A stretch of DNA of 46,303 nucleotides from Gemmobacter lanyuensis (GTDB lineage Bacteria > Pseudomonadota > Alphaproteobacteria > Rhodobacterales > Rhodobacteraceae): the NCBI RefSeq assembly GCF_014652355.1, contig NZ_BMYQ01000018.1:1-46303 (forward strand). The letters are read 5' to 3'. Below, one piece after another: positions 8,414 to 17,542 of this stretch (the stretch's first letter is position 1; every line of letters starts with the position of its first letter). A model generated the notes under the pieces. That model searched no databases. It was not told the origin of the DNA and was given only the letters and a program-made list of their open reading frames with translations. Both the position numbers and the translations under genes were made by a program.

Positions 8414-9574
8414 ATGAAGCAGCCATACTACTTTCCGGGATGTGACCTAATGATCACCGCAAAAGATGCTCTTGCACGCTCGAAGGCCAATGATTTTGAT
8501 CGCTGGGTGGGCGGCGCCCATCTGTCGGCCCGCGAGCGTATCCTGAAGCAGGTGGTTGTCCCGGTCGGACGACAGAGCTTTTCCTGCAAGCCGGGTGACA
8601 CGTTCTTTGCCATCGGATCTTGTTTCGCCCGCAATGTGGAGGAACGCCTGGAGCTTTCCGGGGCTGAGGTTCTGAGCCGGAAGATGAATGTGCGCGATCT
8701 TGGCGACACCGGCGGCCGCACCCTCGGCATTTTCAACAAATATACCCCTTTGTCGATCCTGCAGGAGCTGCAGTTCGCCGCCGGGGAACGCCCCTTCCCG
8801 GTGGAAGCCTTTCTGCCCGTGCGAGACGGCCTCTTCTATGACTCACAGCTGCGGGTAAATTCCGGGGATGCGACGATTGATGCCCTGAGCGCGCGTCGTG
8901 CGGAAATCAACACCGCCTTTGCCCAGGTGTTCAAGGCTGACGTGGTGATCCTCACGCTCGGCCTGATCGAGGCTTGGTATGATCACAAAACCGACCTCTA
9001 CCTGACGGAAATGCCCGCCCCAAGGTTGATCGCGCAGGAGCCCGACCGTTTTGGCTTCAAATGCCTGTCGCTGGATGATTGCACCCGCGCCCTGCAGGAA
9101 ATTCATGGCCTTCTCGCGCGCCATGGGAAGCCGGGGCAGAAAGTCATTGTCACGGTTTCCCCCGTGGCTTTGGGCCGCACATTTTCCGAAGATGACATCA
9201 TCGTCGCCAATATGACCTCGAAATCCACACTGAGGGTCGCGGCGATGGAGTTCGCGGACGCTCACACCGGAATAGATTACTTTCCCAGCTATGAGACAGT
9301 GATGAACAGTGCCCCGTCTCTTGCCTGGCAGGAGGACAGGCTGCACGCGAGCGATTTCATCGTGGGCCGCATCATCGGGACATTTCTCGAACGATACGGT
9401 CTGGTTGAGGCTACGGAAGCCGCGATGCAAAACGACGGCGTGGCCGAGACGGCTGAGCAAGAGCTCATCAGCAGGCTGCGGCGCGACGTGGACAAGTATA
9501 AGAACCGCATTCTGGCGCTGGAAAAGCAGTTGCAGCAAGCCAAAGCCGGCTCTGACGGGATGCAGGCCGGGTAA
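8414..9574 (+). CDS. GSCFA-domain protein
   Basis: The protein carries the motif that names the GSCFA family (FAIGSCFARNVEERL, residues about 65-79). The family is SGNH-hydrolase-like and often lies in polysaccharide loci, where esterase or acetyl-modifying roles are suspected but not well proven. Later motifs include ILTLGLIEAW and IVTVSPVALGRTF. The last 40 residues (SRLRRDVDKYKNRILALEKQLQ) form a short coiled coil. The start is uncertain: I chose ATG 8414, but ATG 8450 is equally possible and no candidate has a strong ribosome site. The open frame extends to 8249, but that part reads like non-coding sequence. It is convergent with the sulfotransferase-like gene downstream. It may modify the same glycan. 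Confidence 0.75.
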   Translation: MKQPYYFPGCDLMITAKDALARSKANDFDRWVGGAHLSARERILKQVVVPVGRQSFSCKPGDTFFAIGSCFARNVEERLELSGAEVLSRKMNVRDLGDTGGRTLGIFNKYTPLSILQELQFAAGERPFPVEAFLPVRDGLFYDSQLRVNSGDATIDALSARRAEINTAFAQVFKADVVILTLGLIEAWYDHKTDLYLTEMPAPRLIAQEPDRFGFKCLSLDDCTRALQEIHGLLARHGKPGQKVIVTVSPVALGRTFSEDDIIVANMTSKSTLRVAAMEFADAHTGIDYFPSYETVMNSAPSLAWQEDRLHASDFIVGRIIGTFLERYGLVEATEAAMQNDGVAETAEQELISRLRRDVDKYKNRILALEKQLQQAKAGSDGMQAG

Positions 9575-9741
9575 GAGGTCGAGCGCGCCTTCCCCGGAGG
9601 CGCTCATCGTCCCGCCCCCAATCGCCGGTCGGATAAAATGGATGGCTGTTCCCGGACCTGCGACCGACTTGCGATCCGTTCACGGAATGAAAAACGTCCA
9701 CCCCTGTCTCCTGTCGTCGAACCGGTACATGGTCCCGTGCG

Positions 9742-10926
9742 TCACCCTACGATGTCTGGAAGCTTCTGGCACAGCTGCAGTGCATCCAGCTGCTGCGCCG
9801 CCCGTGCACATCCCGATCTGCGCCAGTAGTTCCGAACCGCACCGATCACCTCATCACATGTCACGCGGGGCAAGTTCAAAATGGTGCGCACGGCCTGTTC
9901 TGCCGCAGCCGTCATGCCTCCCTGCAGAGCTGGCGAGAAACCCGGCACCAGCTTCATGAGATGTGCGACCAGCTCGTCGTCGCAATGCGCCAGAATGTCC
10001 TGCACGCCATCGGACCACGCCCAGGGGGCCAGATCCCTCACACCGTCAAACTGGGGGGCGGTATTGTCCAGCACAAGCCCGGGGAACTGGCGGCCCAAGT
10101 TCTCAACAACCACCGCATTGGCTTGGCAGACAACCGACTTCGCATGATCGGAGAGCTGCGGCTTATGGCCGACCAGCCCTGTGCTGTTCATCTTTTCAAA
10201 ACACTGGATAAGATGGTTGCTTTGCGGGCTGAACTTTCCATCCATCTCTTTAAGAAATGCGGTGCGGAAACGCTGAAGAACCACCATCTGCTCGGCGGAC
10301 AGGGAGGTGTTTTCAACCGATCTGGGAAGCTGCAGGCCGGACTGCCCGGTGATGTCTCTGAGAACCTGCTCAAAATCCGCAACCGCATCCCCACCGACAA
10401 GATGCGCCCGGTCAAAGTGCCGCACGGTCACACTGTTGGTTCGGTCGAACGACGCCCAGGCAGAAAGGATGCTGTCCAACCTGCGGACATAGGCATCCGG
10501 CTTTACATAGGTGCTGCTCGCCTTCAGCGTCTGCTGGGTCAGAGAGAGATACATGCTATGGGGCGACCGGACATATGCGATGATGTCAAGCTGCCCGATC
10601 TCAGGCGCAATGGCTTGCAGAATTTGCATCATCTGTTCTGGCGGCACCGAAAAGAAGGACTCTCCGGACAGAAGAACCGTATCGCCTGGCTGCAGATTGG
10701 CCCGGATCATTTCCAGCGTCTGGCGGGTCTGCTCAGCCACCGCGTCCGCGGGGCCACGCGTTCCCCTGCCGATCAGGGAGATCAAACTGAACTGACCATT
10801 TTTCGGAACGGATGTTTCATAGAGGATGCCTGCCTGACGCAGATCTTCTCGGGCTTCAAAGAGGCTCTTCTGGATCGAAGAGCTGCCACACTTGCCGTCC
10901 CCGATGTGGACGATGAACCTGGTCAT
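9742..10926 (-). CDS. Sulfotransferase-like protein
   Basis: The 394-residue product begins MTRFIVHIGDGKCGSSSIQKSLF. This is the P-loop-like PAPS-binding motif of a divergent bacterial sulfotransferase group (compare HIGTTKTGSTSIQ in the protein at 21317-22357). A second conserved segment, DIIAYVRSPHSMYLSLTQQ, fits the 3'-phosphate site. The C-terminal 150 residues have no motif I recognise. The gene stands alone, convergent with the GSCFA gene (167-bp gap) and followed upstream by IS debris. The likely role is sulfation of a polysaccharide. The catalytic assignment rests on the two motifs only, so a non-catalytic or other nucleotide-dependent role is possible. Confidence 0.65.
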   Translation of the reverse strand: MTRFIVHIGDGKCGSSSIQKSLFEAREDLRQAGILYETSVPKNGQFSLISLIGRGTRGPADAVAEQTRQTLEMIRANLQPGDTVLLSGESFFSVPPEQMMQILQAIAPEIGQLDIIAYVRSPHSMYLSLTQQTLKASSTYVKPDAYVRRLDSILSAWASFDRTNSVTVRHFDRAHLVGGDAVADFEQVLRDITGQSGLQLPRSVENTSLSAEQMVVLQRFRTAFLKEMDGKFSPQSNHLIQCFEKMNSTGLVGHKPQLSDHAKSVVCQANAVVVENLGRQFPGLVLDNTAPQFDGVRDLAPWAWSDGVQDILAHCDDELVAHLMKLVPGFSPALQGGMTAAAEQAVRTILNLPRVTCDEVIGAVRNYWRRSGCARAAQQLDALQLCQKLPDIVG

Positions 10927-11723
10927 GAAGTTCCAACTTTCTTGGAATTTGCAAGAATTCTTATGTCGTTTAGGTCGCCTTTGGACCTACTCCCTCACCC
11001 CCAGGCAAGCAAGGGGGCTCGGATAGGCGCGCCCGAAGGGCAGGCAGGCAGTATCGGTCAGCGTGCCTGGCCAGGAGAAATCGGGCACGGTGCTGTGTTG
11101 CCAAGTCCAAAGATCCATGTCGCGCGCGATGAACGCGCGGCCATGATCGCGTGAAAAGCACGTGGACAAGGCATCTGATCAATATGTGCCCTCCGAGGGG
11201 CTTCAGGCATATCTTCCTCCCCGGCGACATGATCGAGGCGGCGCCTCTGCTCCTGCGGCGCTCGGGCCGATCCCCCGCGTGCAGCGGTCCTCTTGGGATC
11301 CCAGTCAGACGCGATGCGGTCATGGCACGTCTTGTCAGGCACATGACCAAGAGACTGACCGTATAGGATGGAGGGTTTTCAGGGTCGCCACACAGGTTTC
11401 AGGGCAGGTTTCTTGGCGCTCTTGCAGCGATATGCACCGTCTAAGCGGGTATGGATTTCCCTGCGGACCGGTCCGAGACTTCGAGTGCGGAATTCCAGGC
11501 CCCGCCACTGACGTTCAGATGCAAAATCCTGCCAGAGGGTGGTCGCGTTCAAAGTGTCAAAATGGGCCATGATAAGGGTATCATTTGTCAATGCAGGGCT
11601 GGAACAAGCCGCATCCACCTTGAAGCGTACCGGTTCAGGTGGGGTGTTCTTCCTTGCTCAAGGTTTTAGCGGACTCACCGCCAGTATATAAATATTACAT
11701 AATCAAAGTTATACGTAAAAATT
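10927..11723. other. Spacer with IS debris
   Basis: Apart from the short IS3 orfB remnant at 11053-11148, I find no gene here. A minus-strand open frame at 11379-11618 has no recognisable homology or ribosome site. The last 50 bases (about 11680-11723) are strikingly A+T-rich (TATATAAATATTAC) compared with the surroundings and directly abut the left end of the ISNCY element. Confidence 0.4.
11053..11148 (-). pseudogene. IS3-family OrfB remnant
   Basis: About 32 residues on the minus strand (GRAFIARDMDLWTWQHSTV, then PDFSWPGTLTD) match the integrase-core region of IS3 OrfB proteins, which usually read PEFISRDLDLWAY...LDFSRPGKPTDNAFIE. The catalytic DNGPE is degraded to DHGRA and the downstream NAFIE block is lost. 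It is a small, dead fragment from a different IS3 subgroup than the one at 2011-2351. Confidence 0.6.
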
Positions 11724-11730
11724 TGTAAGC

Positions 11731-11772
11731 GCAAAGTAGAACTGTCGCACCTGAGCAAAGTTGGAATGTCGC
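11731..11772. repeat. Left subterminal repeats of the ISNCY element
   Basis: There are two direct copies of an 18-bp motif 24 bp apart: GCAAAGTAGAACTGTCGC (11731-11748) and GCAAAGTTGGAATGTCGC (11755-11772). They match inverted copies at the right end and are probably transposase-binding sites. Confidence 0.65.
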
Positions 11773-12949
11773 CCTGTTCTTCCGTTAAAGGAGTCGGGCG
11801 TCATGGGATGGATGCTGATGAGCGAGCGCGAGGTTCACCGGGTTGAAGTGCTGTCGAGCGTGGTTGCGCGGCGGCTGTCCACGTCAGAGGCAGCTTCGAT
11901 TTTGTGCCTGAGCGATCGACAGGTTCAACGATTGCTAAGGACGTTTCGCGAAGACGGCGCTGTGGCGCTGAGACACAAGGCGCGCGGACGTCCATCGAAC
12001 AATCGGACGCTCGAGGGTGACCCTGGCGCTTGTGCGGGAACGCTACGCCGATTTTGGGCCGACGCTGGCAGCCGAGAAGCTGGCCGAGCGCGACGGAGTG
12101 AAGATTTCCCGCGAGACCTTGCGCAAATGGATGGTTGAGGACGGGCTTTGGCTGTCCCGCAGCCAGCGGCGGGTGCTCCATCGGCCGCGCCTTCGGCGGG
12201 AATGTTATGGCGAACTGGTGCAGATCGACGGCTCGGACCATCGCTGGTTCGAAGATCGCGATGCCCCTTGCACGCTGATCGTGGCGGTGGACGATGCGAC
12301 CGACGCGATCCAGGAGATGCGTTTTGTGCCCTCGGAAAGCACGTTTGCCTCTTTCGAGATGCTGGCGGGTTATCTGCGGGCTCATGGCAAACCTGTTGCC
12401 TTCCCTTCCGACAAGCATTCGGTGTTCCGTGTCGCGAAGTCCGAGGTGCGGACAGGTCACGGCACCACGCAGTTCGGTCGTGCGCTTTTGGAGCTAAATA
12501 TCGAGATCCCCTGTGCAAATTCGAGCCAGGCCAAGGGGCGGGTCGAGCGCAAGAACCGTACCCTGCAAGACCGTCTTGTCAAGGAGATGCGGCTTGATGA
12601 CGTGACTGGCATGGTGGCAGGGACTGCTTGGCTGCCGGGTTGTACCCAGCGCCACAACCAGCAATTTGCAAGAACCTCTGCCCGCCCTGACAACCTCCAC
12701 CGCGCGGTGACCGAAAGCCCGGACCGGCTGAACGGCATTCTGTGTTGGCGCGACGAACGCGATGTCGGTCAGCAATTGACGTTTTCTTATGTTCTTATGA
12801 AAGGAAGCGGATCACGCTGGAGGAGACCGAGGTCTCGCGCGGCCTGGTGGGCAAATATGTCGACACCTATGCCTAGGGTCAGGACCCATTGATAGGCTTG
12901 AGAGCGCCGGGCCTGCGTGATTCAAGCTCCCGAACTGAGGGGGGTGATG

Positions 12950-13761
12950 ATGAGCAACCTTTTCTGGCTGACGGACGAGCAGATGGGGCGGTTGAGGCCG
13001 TTCGTCGGGAAAACAGTCCCCCGGACTGTTTTCTGATCCTCCTCACTCCCGAAGAGCCATGGCAAGCCGCGTGTCGATGATCGGCGCGTGCTGAGCGGCA
13101 TAATCTTCTTCAATCGCAATGGTTTGCGGTGGTGCGATGCTCCGCGGGAGTATGGGCCGCCGAAGACGCTCTACAACCGCTGGAAGCGGTGGGGCGACAT
13201 GGGGGTCTTTGCCCGGATGATGGAGGGACTGGCCTCCGAGAGCACCGGGCAGAAGACCGTCATGATCGACGCGACGTATCTCAAGGCGCACCGCACGGCT
13301 TCGAGCCTGCGGGCGAAAAAGGGGGACCCGACGACCAGCGCGGGCGCCTGATCGGGCGCACGAAAGGTGGGCTGAACACCAAGCTGCATGCCGTCACTGA
13401 CGCCAAGGGGCGGCCCCTGAAGTTCTCCATGACCGCCGGTCAGGTCAGCGACTACGCCGGAGCCGCCGCCCTGCTGGGCAGTCTGCCCGCGGCCGACTGG
13501 ATGATCGCGGATCGCGGTTATGATGCAGACTGGTTTCGAGATGCATTGAAAGACAAGGGGATACGTCCATGCATCCCTGGCAGGAAGTCGCGCGGCAAGA
13601 ACGTTCGCTACGACAAGCGGCGCTATCGTCGCCGCAACCGCATCGAGATTATGTTCGGTCGGCTGAAAGATTGGCGCCGGGTTGCAACCCGCTATGACAG
13701 ATGCCCCAAGACCTTCCTGTCCGTCGTCGCCCTCGCTGCAACCGTCATGTTCTGGCTATGA
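12950..13761 (+). pseudogene. IS5-family transposase, two-frame, interrupted near its start
   Basis: The first frame starts MSNLFWLTDEQMGRLRPF at 12950. It is interrupted by a small palindromic insertion that adds a stop (13034), and resumes as PKSHGKPRVDDRRVLSGIIFFNRNGLRWCDAP with DATYLKAHRTASSLRAKKG. A run of five A and five G at about 13316-13325 is the likely programmed -1 slip site. It leads to the second frame, GRLIGRTKGGLNTKLHAVTD, DRGYDADWF and RRYRRRNRIEIMFGRLKDWRR, ending at 13761 (ATVMFWL). The DDE residues appear intact. Loss of the normal N-terminus probably inactivates it unless translation restarts at 13088. Confidence 0.8.
13009..13033. repeat. Small perfect palindrome inserted in the IS5 transposase
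   Basis: The arms GAAAACAGTCC (13009-13019) and GGACTGTTTTC (13023-13033) are perfectly complementary around a CCC loop. Compared with the usual IS427-group protein (RLRPFFPKSHGKP), about 35-45 bp including this palindrome are extra here. They create the in-frame sequence GKTVPRTVF plus a stop. This looks like a miniature REP-like insertion. Confidence 0.6.
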
Positions 13762-14162
13762 GGATCAATGAGGCTGGACCCTAGCGGGATGGCCGCTTTG
13801 ACGTGCGCTGGAGGGGTTATTCCCTGCCCTACAAGGTCTTCGACCCTGACCAGCAGCGCGTGACCCATGCGGCGATCACCGAGAACAAGCGGCTGTCGGA
13901 AGCCCTGGCCCTCGCCAAGGAGATACAGGATACCCGCCTCGCGATGGACGAGGTGAAGATCGGCAAGCAGAGGACCAAATACACCCCCACCGGCCGCAAG
14001 CCTCCAGGTCCCAAGGGCTGGGCTGAGAAACGTGCGGACCGTCGTGCTGCCGAGGCGGCAGCAGAGATGCAACATGCCGCTGAATGAACCTGCCCGCAGG
14101 ACCGGGCAGGTCTGCGATGTCGGAGGTCTCCGCCCTGCCCAGTACCGCTCTGCGCAGCCCCA

Positions 14163-14205
14163 GCGACACTTCTACTTTGCAGATAAAGCGACATTCCAAA
14201 TTGTG
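14163..14205. repeat. Right subterminal repeats of the ISNCY element
   Basis: On the minus strand, GCAAAGTAGAAGTGTCGC (14180-14163) and TTTGGAATGTCGC (about 14200-14188) match the two motifs of the left end, again about 25 bp apart. They mark the right boundary of the element close to 14211. Confidence 0.6.
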
Positions 14206-14211
14206 GACAAC

Positions 14212-14545
14212 AAAAATTCTAAGCGGCAAACCCGCGCCAGAATCTGGGGCCTGCCCCCCCCCGCAGGGCGGCAGGACACGCCGCCTGTTGCCGGGCCGGA
14301 CAATCTCTCCGCAGATCAGCCCGGCCGCGCGCAAAAAAGAACCTTGTTCCACCCCCCCCCGCCACAAGGGAACAGCCACATCCGGACAGAGCATGCCCAC
14401 GGGACAGCTTGGGCAGGGTTTCGCCTAGAAAGAGAGGGTTTTTTTGTGCGTCCCGGGGCGAAAGCGGCCAAAATCGATGGGCCGCCTCTTGGAGCAAGGC
14501 GAAAAATTTGCCACATCGCCTCAAACCGTTTCAAAGGGGCCATTC
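14212..14545. other. Upstream region of cysD
   Basis: These 334 bases lie between the ISNCY end and the cysD start. I see runs of C (14350-14358), a short GGCGGC/GCCGCC hairpin (about 14261-14284) and a run of seven T at about 14440-14446, but no gene and no riboswitch that I can identify. The cysD promoter must lie here, directly beside the insertion sequence. Confidence 0.4.
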
Positions 14546-15481
14546 ATGACGACGAGCACGTCCGCCGCGGCCGGGATCAGCCAGAGCACGCTCACCCATC
14601 TGCAGCGCCTGGAAGCCGAAGCCATCCACATCATGCGTGAAGTGGTGGCCAATGCCGAAAACCCGGTGATGCTGTATTCCGTGGGCAAGGATTCCGCCTG
14701 CATGCTGCATCTGGCGAAAAAGGCCTTCTATCCGGCCCCGCCGCCCTTCCCGCTGCTGCATGTGGACACGACCTGGAAATTCCGGGCGATGTATGACCTG
14801 CGCGACAAGGCCGCCCGCGATGCCGGGATGGAGCTTCTGGTCTATCAGAACCCCGAAGCCAAGGAAAAGGGCATCAACCCCTTCGACCACGGGTCGCTGC
14901 ATACCGACATGTGGAAGACCGAAGGTCTGAAACAGGCGCTGACGAAATACAATTTCGACGTGGCCTTCGGCGGCGCCCGCCGCGACGAGGAGAAATCCCG
15001 CGCGAAGGAACGCGTCTTCTCGTTCCGCTCGGCCAACCACCGCTGGGACCCCAAGAACCAGCGCCCCGAGCTGTGGAAGCTTTACAATACCCGCAAGGCC
15101 AAGGGCGAGAGCATCCGCGTCTTCCCGCTGTCGAACTGGACCGAGCTGGACATCTGGCAATATATCCACCTCGAAGGCATCGAGATCGTGCCGCTCTATT
15201 TCAGCGAGCCGCGCCCGACGGTGGAACGCAACGGCCTGCTGCTGATGGTCGATGACGAACGCTTCCCGCTGGCCCCCGGGGAAACCCCGGTCATGCGCTC
15301 GATCCGGTTCCGCACGCTGGGCTGCTACCCGCTGACCGGCGCCGTCGAATCCGAGGCCAAGACCCTGCCGGAAGTCATTCAGGAAATGCTGCTGACCACC
15401 ACCTCGGAACGTCAGGGCCGCGCCATCGACCACGACCAGTCGGCCTCGATGGAGAAGAAGAAGCAAGAGGGGTATTTCTGA
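14546..15481 (+). CDS. cysD: Sulfate adenylyltransferase subunit 2
   Basis: CysD is the catalytic subunit of ATP sulfurylase. It makes adenosine 5'-phosphosulfate (APS) from ATP and sulfate together with the GTPase CysN. The PP-motif SVGKDS lies at residues 45-50. The family blocks [32 protein letters not shown] and [13 protein letters not shown] follow, and the protein ends KKKQEGYF. At 311 residues the length is normal for CysD. I chose ATG 14546 ([10 protein letters not shown]) because AAAGGGG stands seven bases upstream; the frame is open further upstream without coding character. One base separates its stop from cysNC, so the two form an operon. In this context the product feeds PAPS to the sulfotransferases as well as cysteine synthesis. 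Confidence 0.95.
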   Translation: MTTSTSAAAGISQSTLTHLQRLEAEAIHIMREVVANAENPVMLYSVGKDSACMLHLAKKAFYPAPPPFPLLHVDTTWKFRAMYDLRDKAARDAGMELLVYQNPEAKEKGINPFDHGSLHTDMWKTEGLKQALTKYNFDVAFGGARRDEEKSRAKERVFSFRSANHRWDPKNQRPELWKLYNTRKAKGESIRVFPLSNWTELDIWQYIHLEGIEIVPLYFSEPRPTVERNGLLLMVDDERFPLAPGETPVMRSIRFRTLGCYPLTGAVESEAKTLPEVIQEMLLTTTSERQGRAIDHDQSASMEKKKQEGYF

Positions 15482-15482
15482 G

Positions 15483-17396
15483 ATGTCCGCGACCCAGGAT
15501 TCCGTCTACGTCACCGACGCCCTCATTGCCGAGGACATCGACGCCTATCTTCTCAAGCATCAGCACAAGACTATGCTGCGCTTCATCACCTGCGGGTCGG
15601 TGGATGACGGCAAGTCGACGCTGATCGGGCGCCTGCTCTACGATACCAAGATGATCTTCGAAGATCAGCTGGCCTCGCTGGAGAAGGATTCGAAATCGGT
15701 CGGCACCCAGGGCGGTGACATCGATTTCGCGCTGCTGGTCGACGGTCTGGCCGCAGAGCGCGAACAGGGCATCACCATCGACGTGGCCTATCGCTTCTTC
15801 GCCACCGACAAGCGCAAGTTCATCGTGGCCGATACCCCCGGCCATGAACAATATACCCGCAACATGGTCACCGGCGCCTCGACCGCCGACCTGGCCGTGA
15901 TCCTGATCGATGCGCGCCAGGGCGTGCTGACGCAGACGCGGCGGCATTCCTATCTGGTTCAGCTTCTGGGCATCCGCAACGTGGTGCTGGCCATCAACAA
16001 GATGGACCTGGTGGGCTACAGCCAGGAGCGCTTCTATGAAATCGTGAAGGATTATTCGCATTTCGCCCAGCAGATCGGGATGGAAAGCTTCCTGCCGATC
16101 CCGATTTCGGGGCTGAAGGGCGAAAACATCGCGATGAAAAGCGCGGCCATGCCCTGGTATCAGGGGCCGACGCTGCTGCAGCACCTCGAAGAGGCGCCGG
16201 TCAATGACACGCGGATGCAGGACTATGCCTTCCGCATGGCCGTGCAATGGGTGAACCGCCCCAATCTCGACTTCCGCGGCTTTGCCGGCCAGATCGGCGC
16301 GGGCGTGGTGCGTCCGGGCGATGCGATCCGCGTGCTGCCCTCGGGCAAGACCACGACGGTCAAGTCGATCGTCAGCTATGACGGCGATCTGGATCAGGCG
16401 ATTGCCGGCCAGTCGGTGACGCTGACCTTCGCCGATGAGATCGACTGCTCGCGCGGGGATGTCATCGTGCAGGCGGACGAACCCTGCGAGGTCGCCGACC
16501 AGTTCGAGGCGACGCTGGTCTGGATGGACGAGGCCGCCATGCTGCCCGGCCGTCCCTATCTGCTCAAGATCGGCACGCAGACCGTGACCGCCACGGTGAC
16601 CGAGCCGAAATATGAGGTCAACGTCAACACGCTGGAACATCTGGCCTCGAAGACGCTGGGGCTCAATGCGATCGGTGTGGTCAATATCTCGGTCGACCGG
16701 GCGATCCCGTTTGAATCCTATGCGGTGAACCCCGATCTGGGCGGCTTCATCCTGATCGACCGCATGACCAATGCGACCGTCGCCGCCGGGATGATCCACT
16801 TCGCCCTGCGCCGCAGCCAGAACATCCACTGGCAGGCGGTCGATGTGAACCGCGACGCCCATGCAAGCCTGAAGAACCAGAAAGCCGCCGTGGTCTGGTT
16901 CACCGGCCTCTCGGGGTCGGGGAAATCGACCATCGCCAATCTGGTGGAAAAGAAGCTGCATGCCCTGGGCAAGCACACCTTCCTGCTGGATGGCGACAAT
17001 GTGCGCCACGGGCTGAACCGCGATCTGGGCTTCACCGATGCCGACCGGGTGGAAAACATCCGCCGCGTGGGCGAAGTGGCCCGGCTGATGACCGATGCCG
17101 GTCTGATCGTGCTGACGGCCTTCATCTCGCCCTTCCGGTCGGAACGCCGCATGGTGCGCGAGCTGATGGCCGAGGGCGAATTCCTCGAGGTCTTCGTGAA
17201 CACGCCCCTCGAAGTGGCCGAAAGCCGCGATGTGAAGGGGCTTTATAAAAAGGCGCGGTCGGGCCAGCTGAAGAACTTCACCGGCATCGACAGCCCCTAT
17301 GAAGCCCCCGAGGCGGCCGAGATCACGGTCAATACCGTCGATCTGACGGCCGAGGAGGCCGCCGAGCAGATCGTCCAGGCGATCCTCGCGCGCTGA
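15483..17396 (+). CDS. cysNC: Bifunctional sulfate adenylyltransferase subunit 1 / adenylylsulfate kinase
   Basis: This is a 637-residue fusion. Residues about 30-450 are the CysN GTPase (G1 GSVDDGKST at 39-47, [12 protein letters not shown], then EF-Tu-like beta domains). Residues about 465-637 are the CysC APS kinase (P-loop GLSGSGKST near 475-483, [27 protein letters not shown]). With CysD it converts sulfate to PAPS, the donor for sulfotransferases. The fusion is common in Rhodobacteraceae and rhizobia, where related NodQ serves sulfation of Nod factors. The gene starts one base after cysD and is followed by a strong terminator, so the operon has two genes. Confidence 0.95.
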   Translation: MSATQDSVYVTDALIAEDIDAYLLKHQHKTMLRFITCGSVDDGKSTLIGRLLYDTKMIFEDQLASLEKDSKSVGTQGGDIDFALLVDGLAAEREQGITIDVAYRFFATDKRKFIVADTPGHEQYTRNMVTGASTADLAVILIDARQGVLTQTRRHSYLVQLLGIRNVVLAINKMDLVGYSQERFYEIVKDYSHFAQQIGMESFLPIPISGLKGENIAMKSAAMPWYQGPTLLQHLEEAPVNDTRMQDYAFRMAVQWVNRPNLDFRGFAGQIGAGVVRPGDAIRVLPSGKTTTVKSIVSYDGDLDQAIAGQSVTLTFADEIDCSRGDVIVQADEPCEVADQFEATLVWMDEAAMLPGRPYLLKIGTQTVTATVTEPKYEVNVNTLEHLASKTLGLNAIGVVNISVDRAIPFESYAVNPDLGGFILIDRMTNATVAAGMIHFALRRSQNIHWQAVDVNRDAHASLKNQKAAVVWFTGLSGSGKSTIANLVEKKLHALGKHTFLLDGDNVRHGLNRDLGFTDADRVENIRRVGEVARLMTDAGLIVLTAFISPFRSERRMVRELMAEGEFLEVFVNTPLEVAESRDVKGLYKKARSGQLKNFTGIDSPYEAPEAAEITVNTVDLTAEEAAEQIVQAILAR

Positions 17397-17418
17397 TCCC
17401 GAAGGGAACGATCCCGAA

Positions 17419-17447
17419 CCCCCGCGGCCTACCGCGGGGGTTTTTTT
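17419..17447 (+). terminator. Rho-independent terminator of cysD-cysNC
   Basis: A perfect 9-bp stem (CCCCCGCGG, 17419-17427; CCGCGGGGG, 17432-17440) with a CCTA loop is followed by seven T residues, 22 bases after the cysNC stop. Confidence 0.92.
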
Positions 17448-17492
17448 CATGTGCCCGGCCCGGGGCCGGGATCCCTGCCCCCCAGACGGAAA

Positions 17493-17516
17493 CAGGCCCG
17501 CCATCTGGCGGGCCTG
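17493..17516 (-). terminator. Probable terminator of ilvD
   Basis: A perfect 11-bp inverted repeat (CAGGCCCGCCA, TC, TGGCGGGCCTG) lies 26 bases past the ilvD stop. On the minus strand it is followed by TTTCCG. The T-run is short, but the position and the stem strength fit a terminator. Confidence 0.75.
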
Positions 17517-17542
17517 CATCGTTCCGGGATGTCGGTCTCGGC

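Larger units (their letters stand above)
12877..13780 (+). mobile_element. IS5-family (IS427-group) insertion sequence
   Basis: This is an element of about 904 bp flanked on both sides by CTAG (12873-12876 and 13781-13784), as expected for a 4-bp target duplication inside the ISNCY transposase. Its ends form an imperfect inverted repeat (GGTCAGGACCCATTGAT against the reverse complement of ATCAATGAGGCTGGACC). It encodes the two-frame transposase at 12950-13761. Confidence 0.8.
11803..14087 (+). pseudogene. ISNCY-family transposase, frameshifted and interrupted by IS5
   Basis: The gene begins at ATG 11803 behind AAAGGAG. It reads MSEREVHRVEVLSSVVARRL with a helix-turn-helix (LSTSEAASILCLSDRQVQRLL). 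It shifts frame near 12013 to RERYADFGPTLAAEKLAERD, then to the DDE core (QIDGSDHRWFEDR, FPSDKHSVFRVAK, NSSQAKGRVERKNRTLQDR). An exact 8-bp tandem duplication (TTCTTATG at 12784-12791 and 12792-12799) shifts the frame again before VGKYVDTYA. IS5 then interrupts the gene at 12873. The C-terminal part resumes at 13785 (GRFDVRWRGYSLPYKVFD...) and ends at 14087. The family length is about 430-460 residues, so nearly the whole gene is present but dead. Confidence 0.85.
11724..14211 (+). mobile_element. ISNCY (IS1202-like) insertion sequence, decayed, carrying a nested IS5 element
   Basis: The element is defined by a transposase of the IS1202/ISNCY type (11803-14087) and repeated subterminal motifs at both ends (11731-11772 and 14163-14205). 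It is split by an IS5-family element at 12877-13780. A 7-bp AAAAATT occurs just outside both presumed ends (11717-11723 and 14212-14218) and could be a target duplication. The ends are approximate. Frameshifts in the transposase mean it can no longer move on its own. Confidence 0.7.

Noticed and set aside
11379-11618. 79-codon minus-strand open frame in the spacer
   Set aside because: No recognisable homology, no ribosome site and atypical codon use.
15375-17519. 714-codon open frame antisense to cysNC
   Set aside because: It is a shadow of the high-G+C coding strand, has low-complexity His/Arg/Gly-rich translation and no domain, while cysNC is unmistakable.
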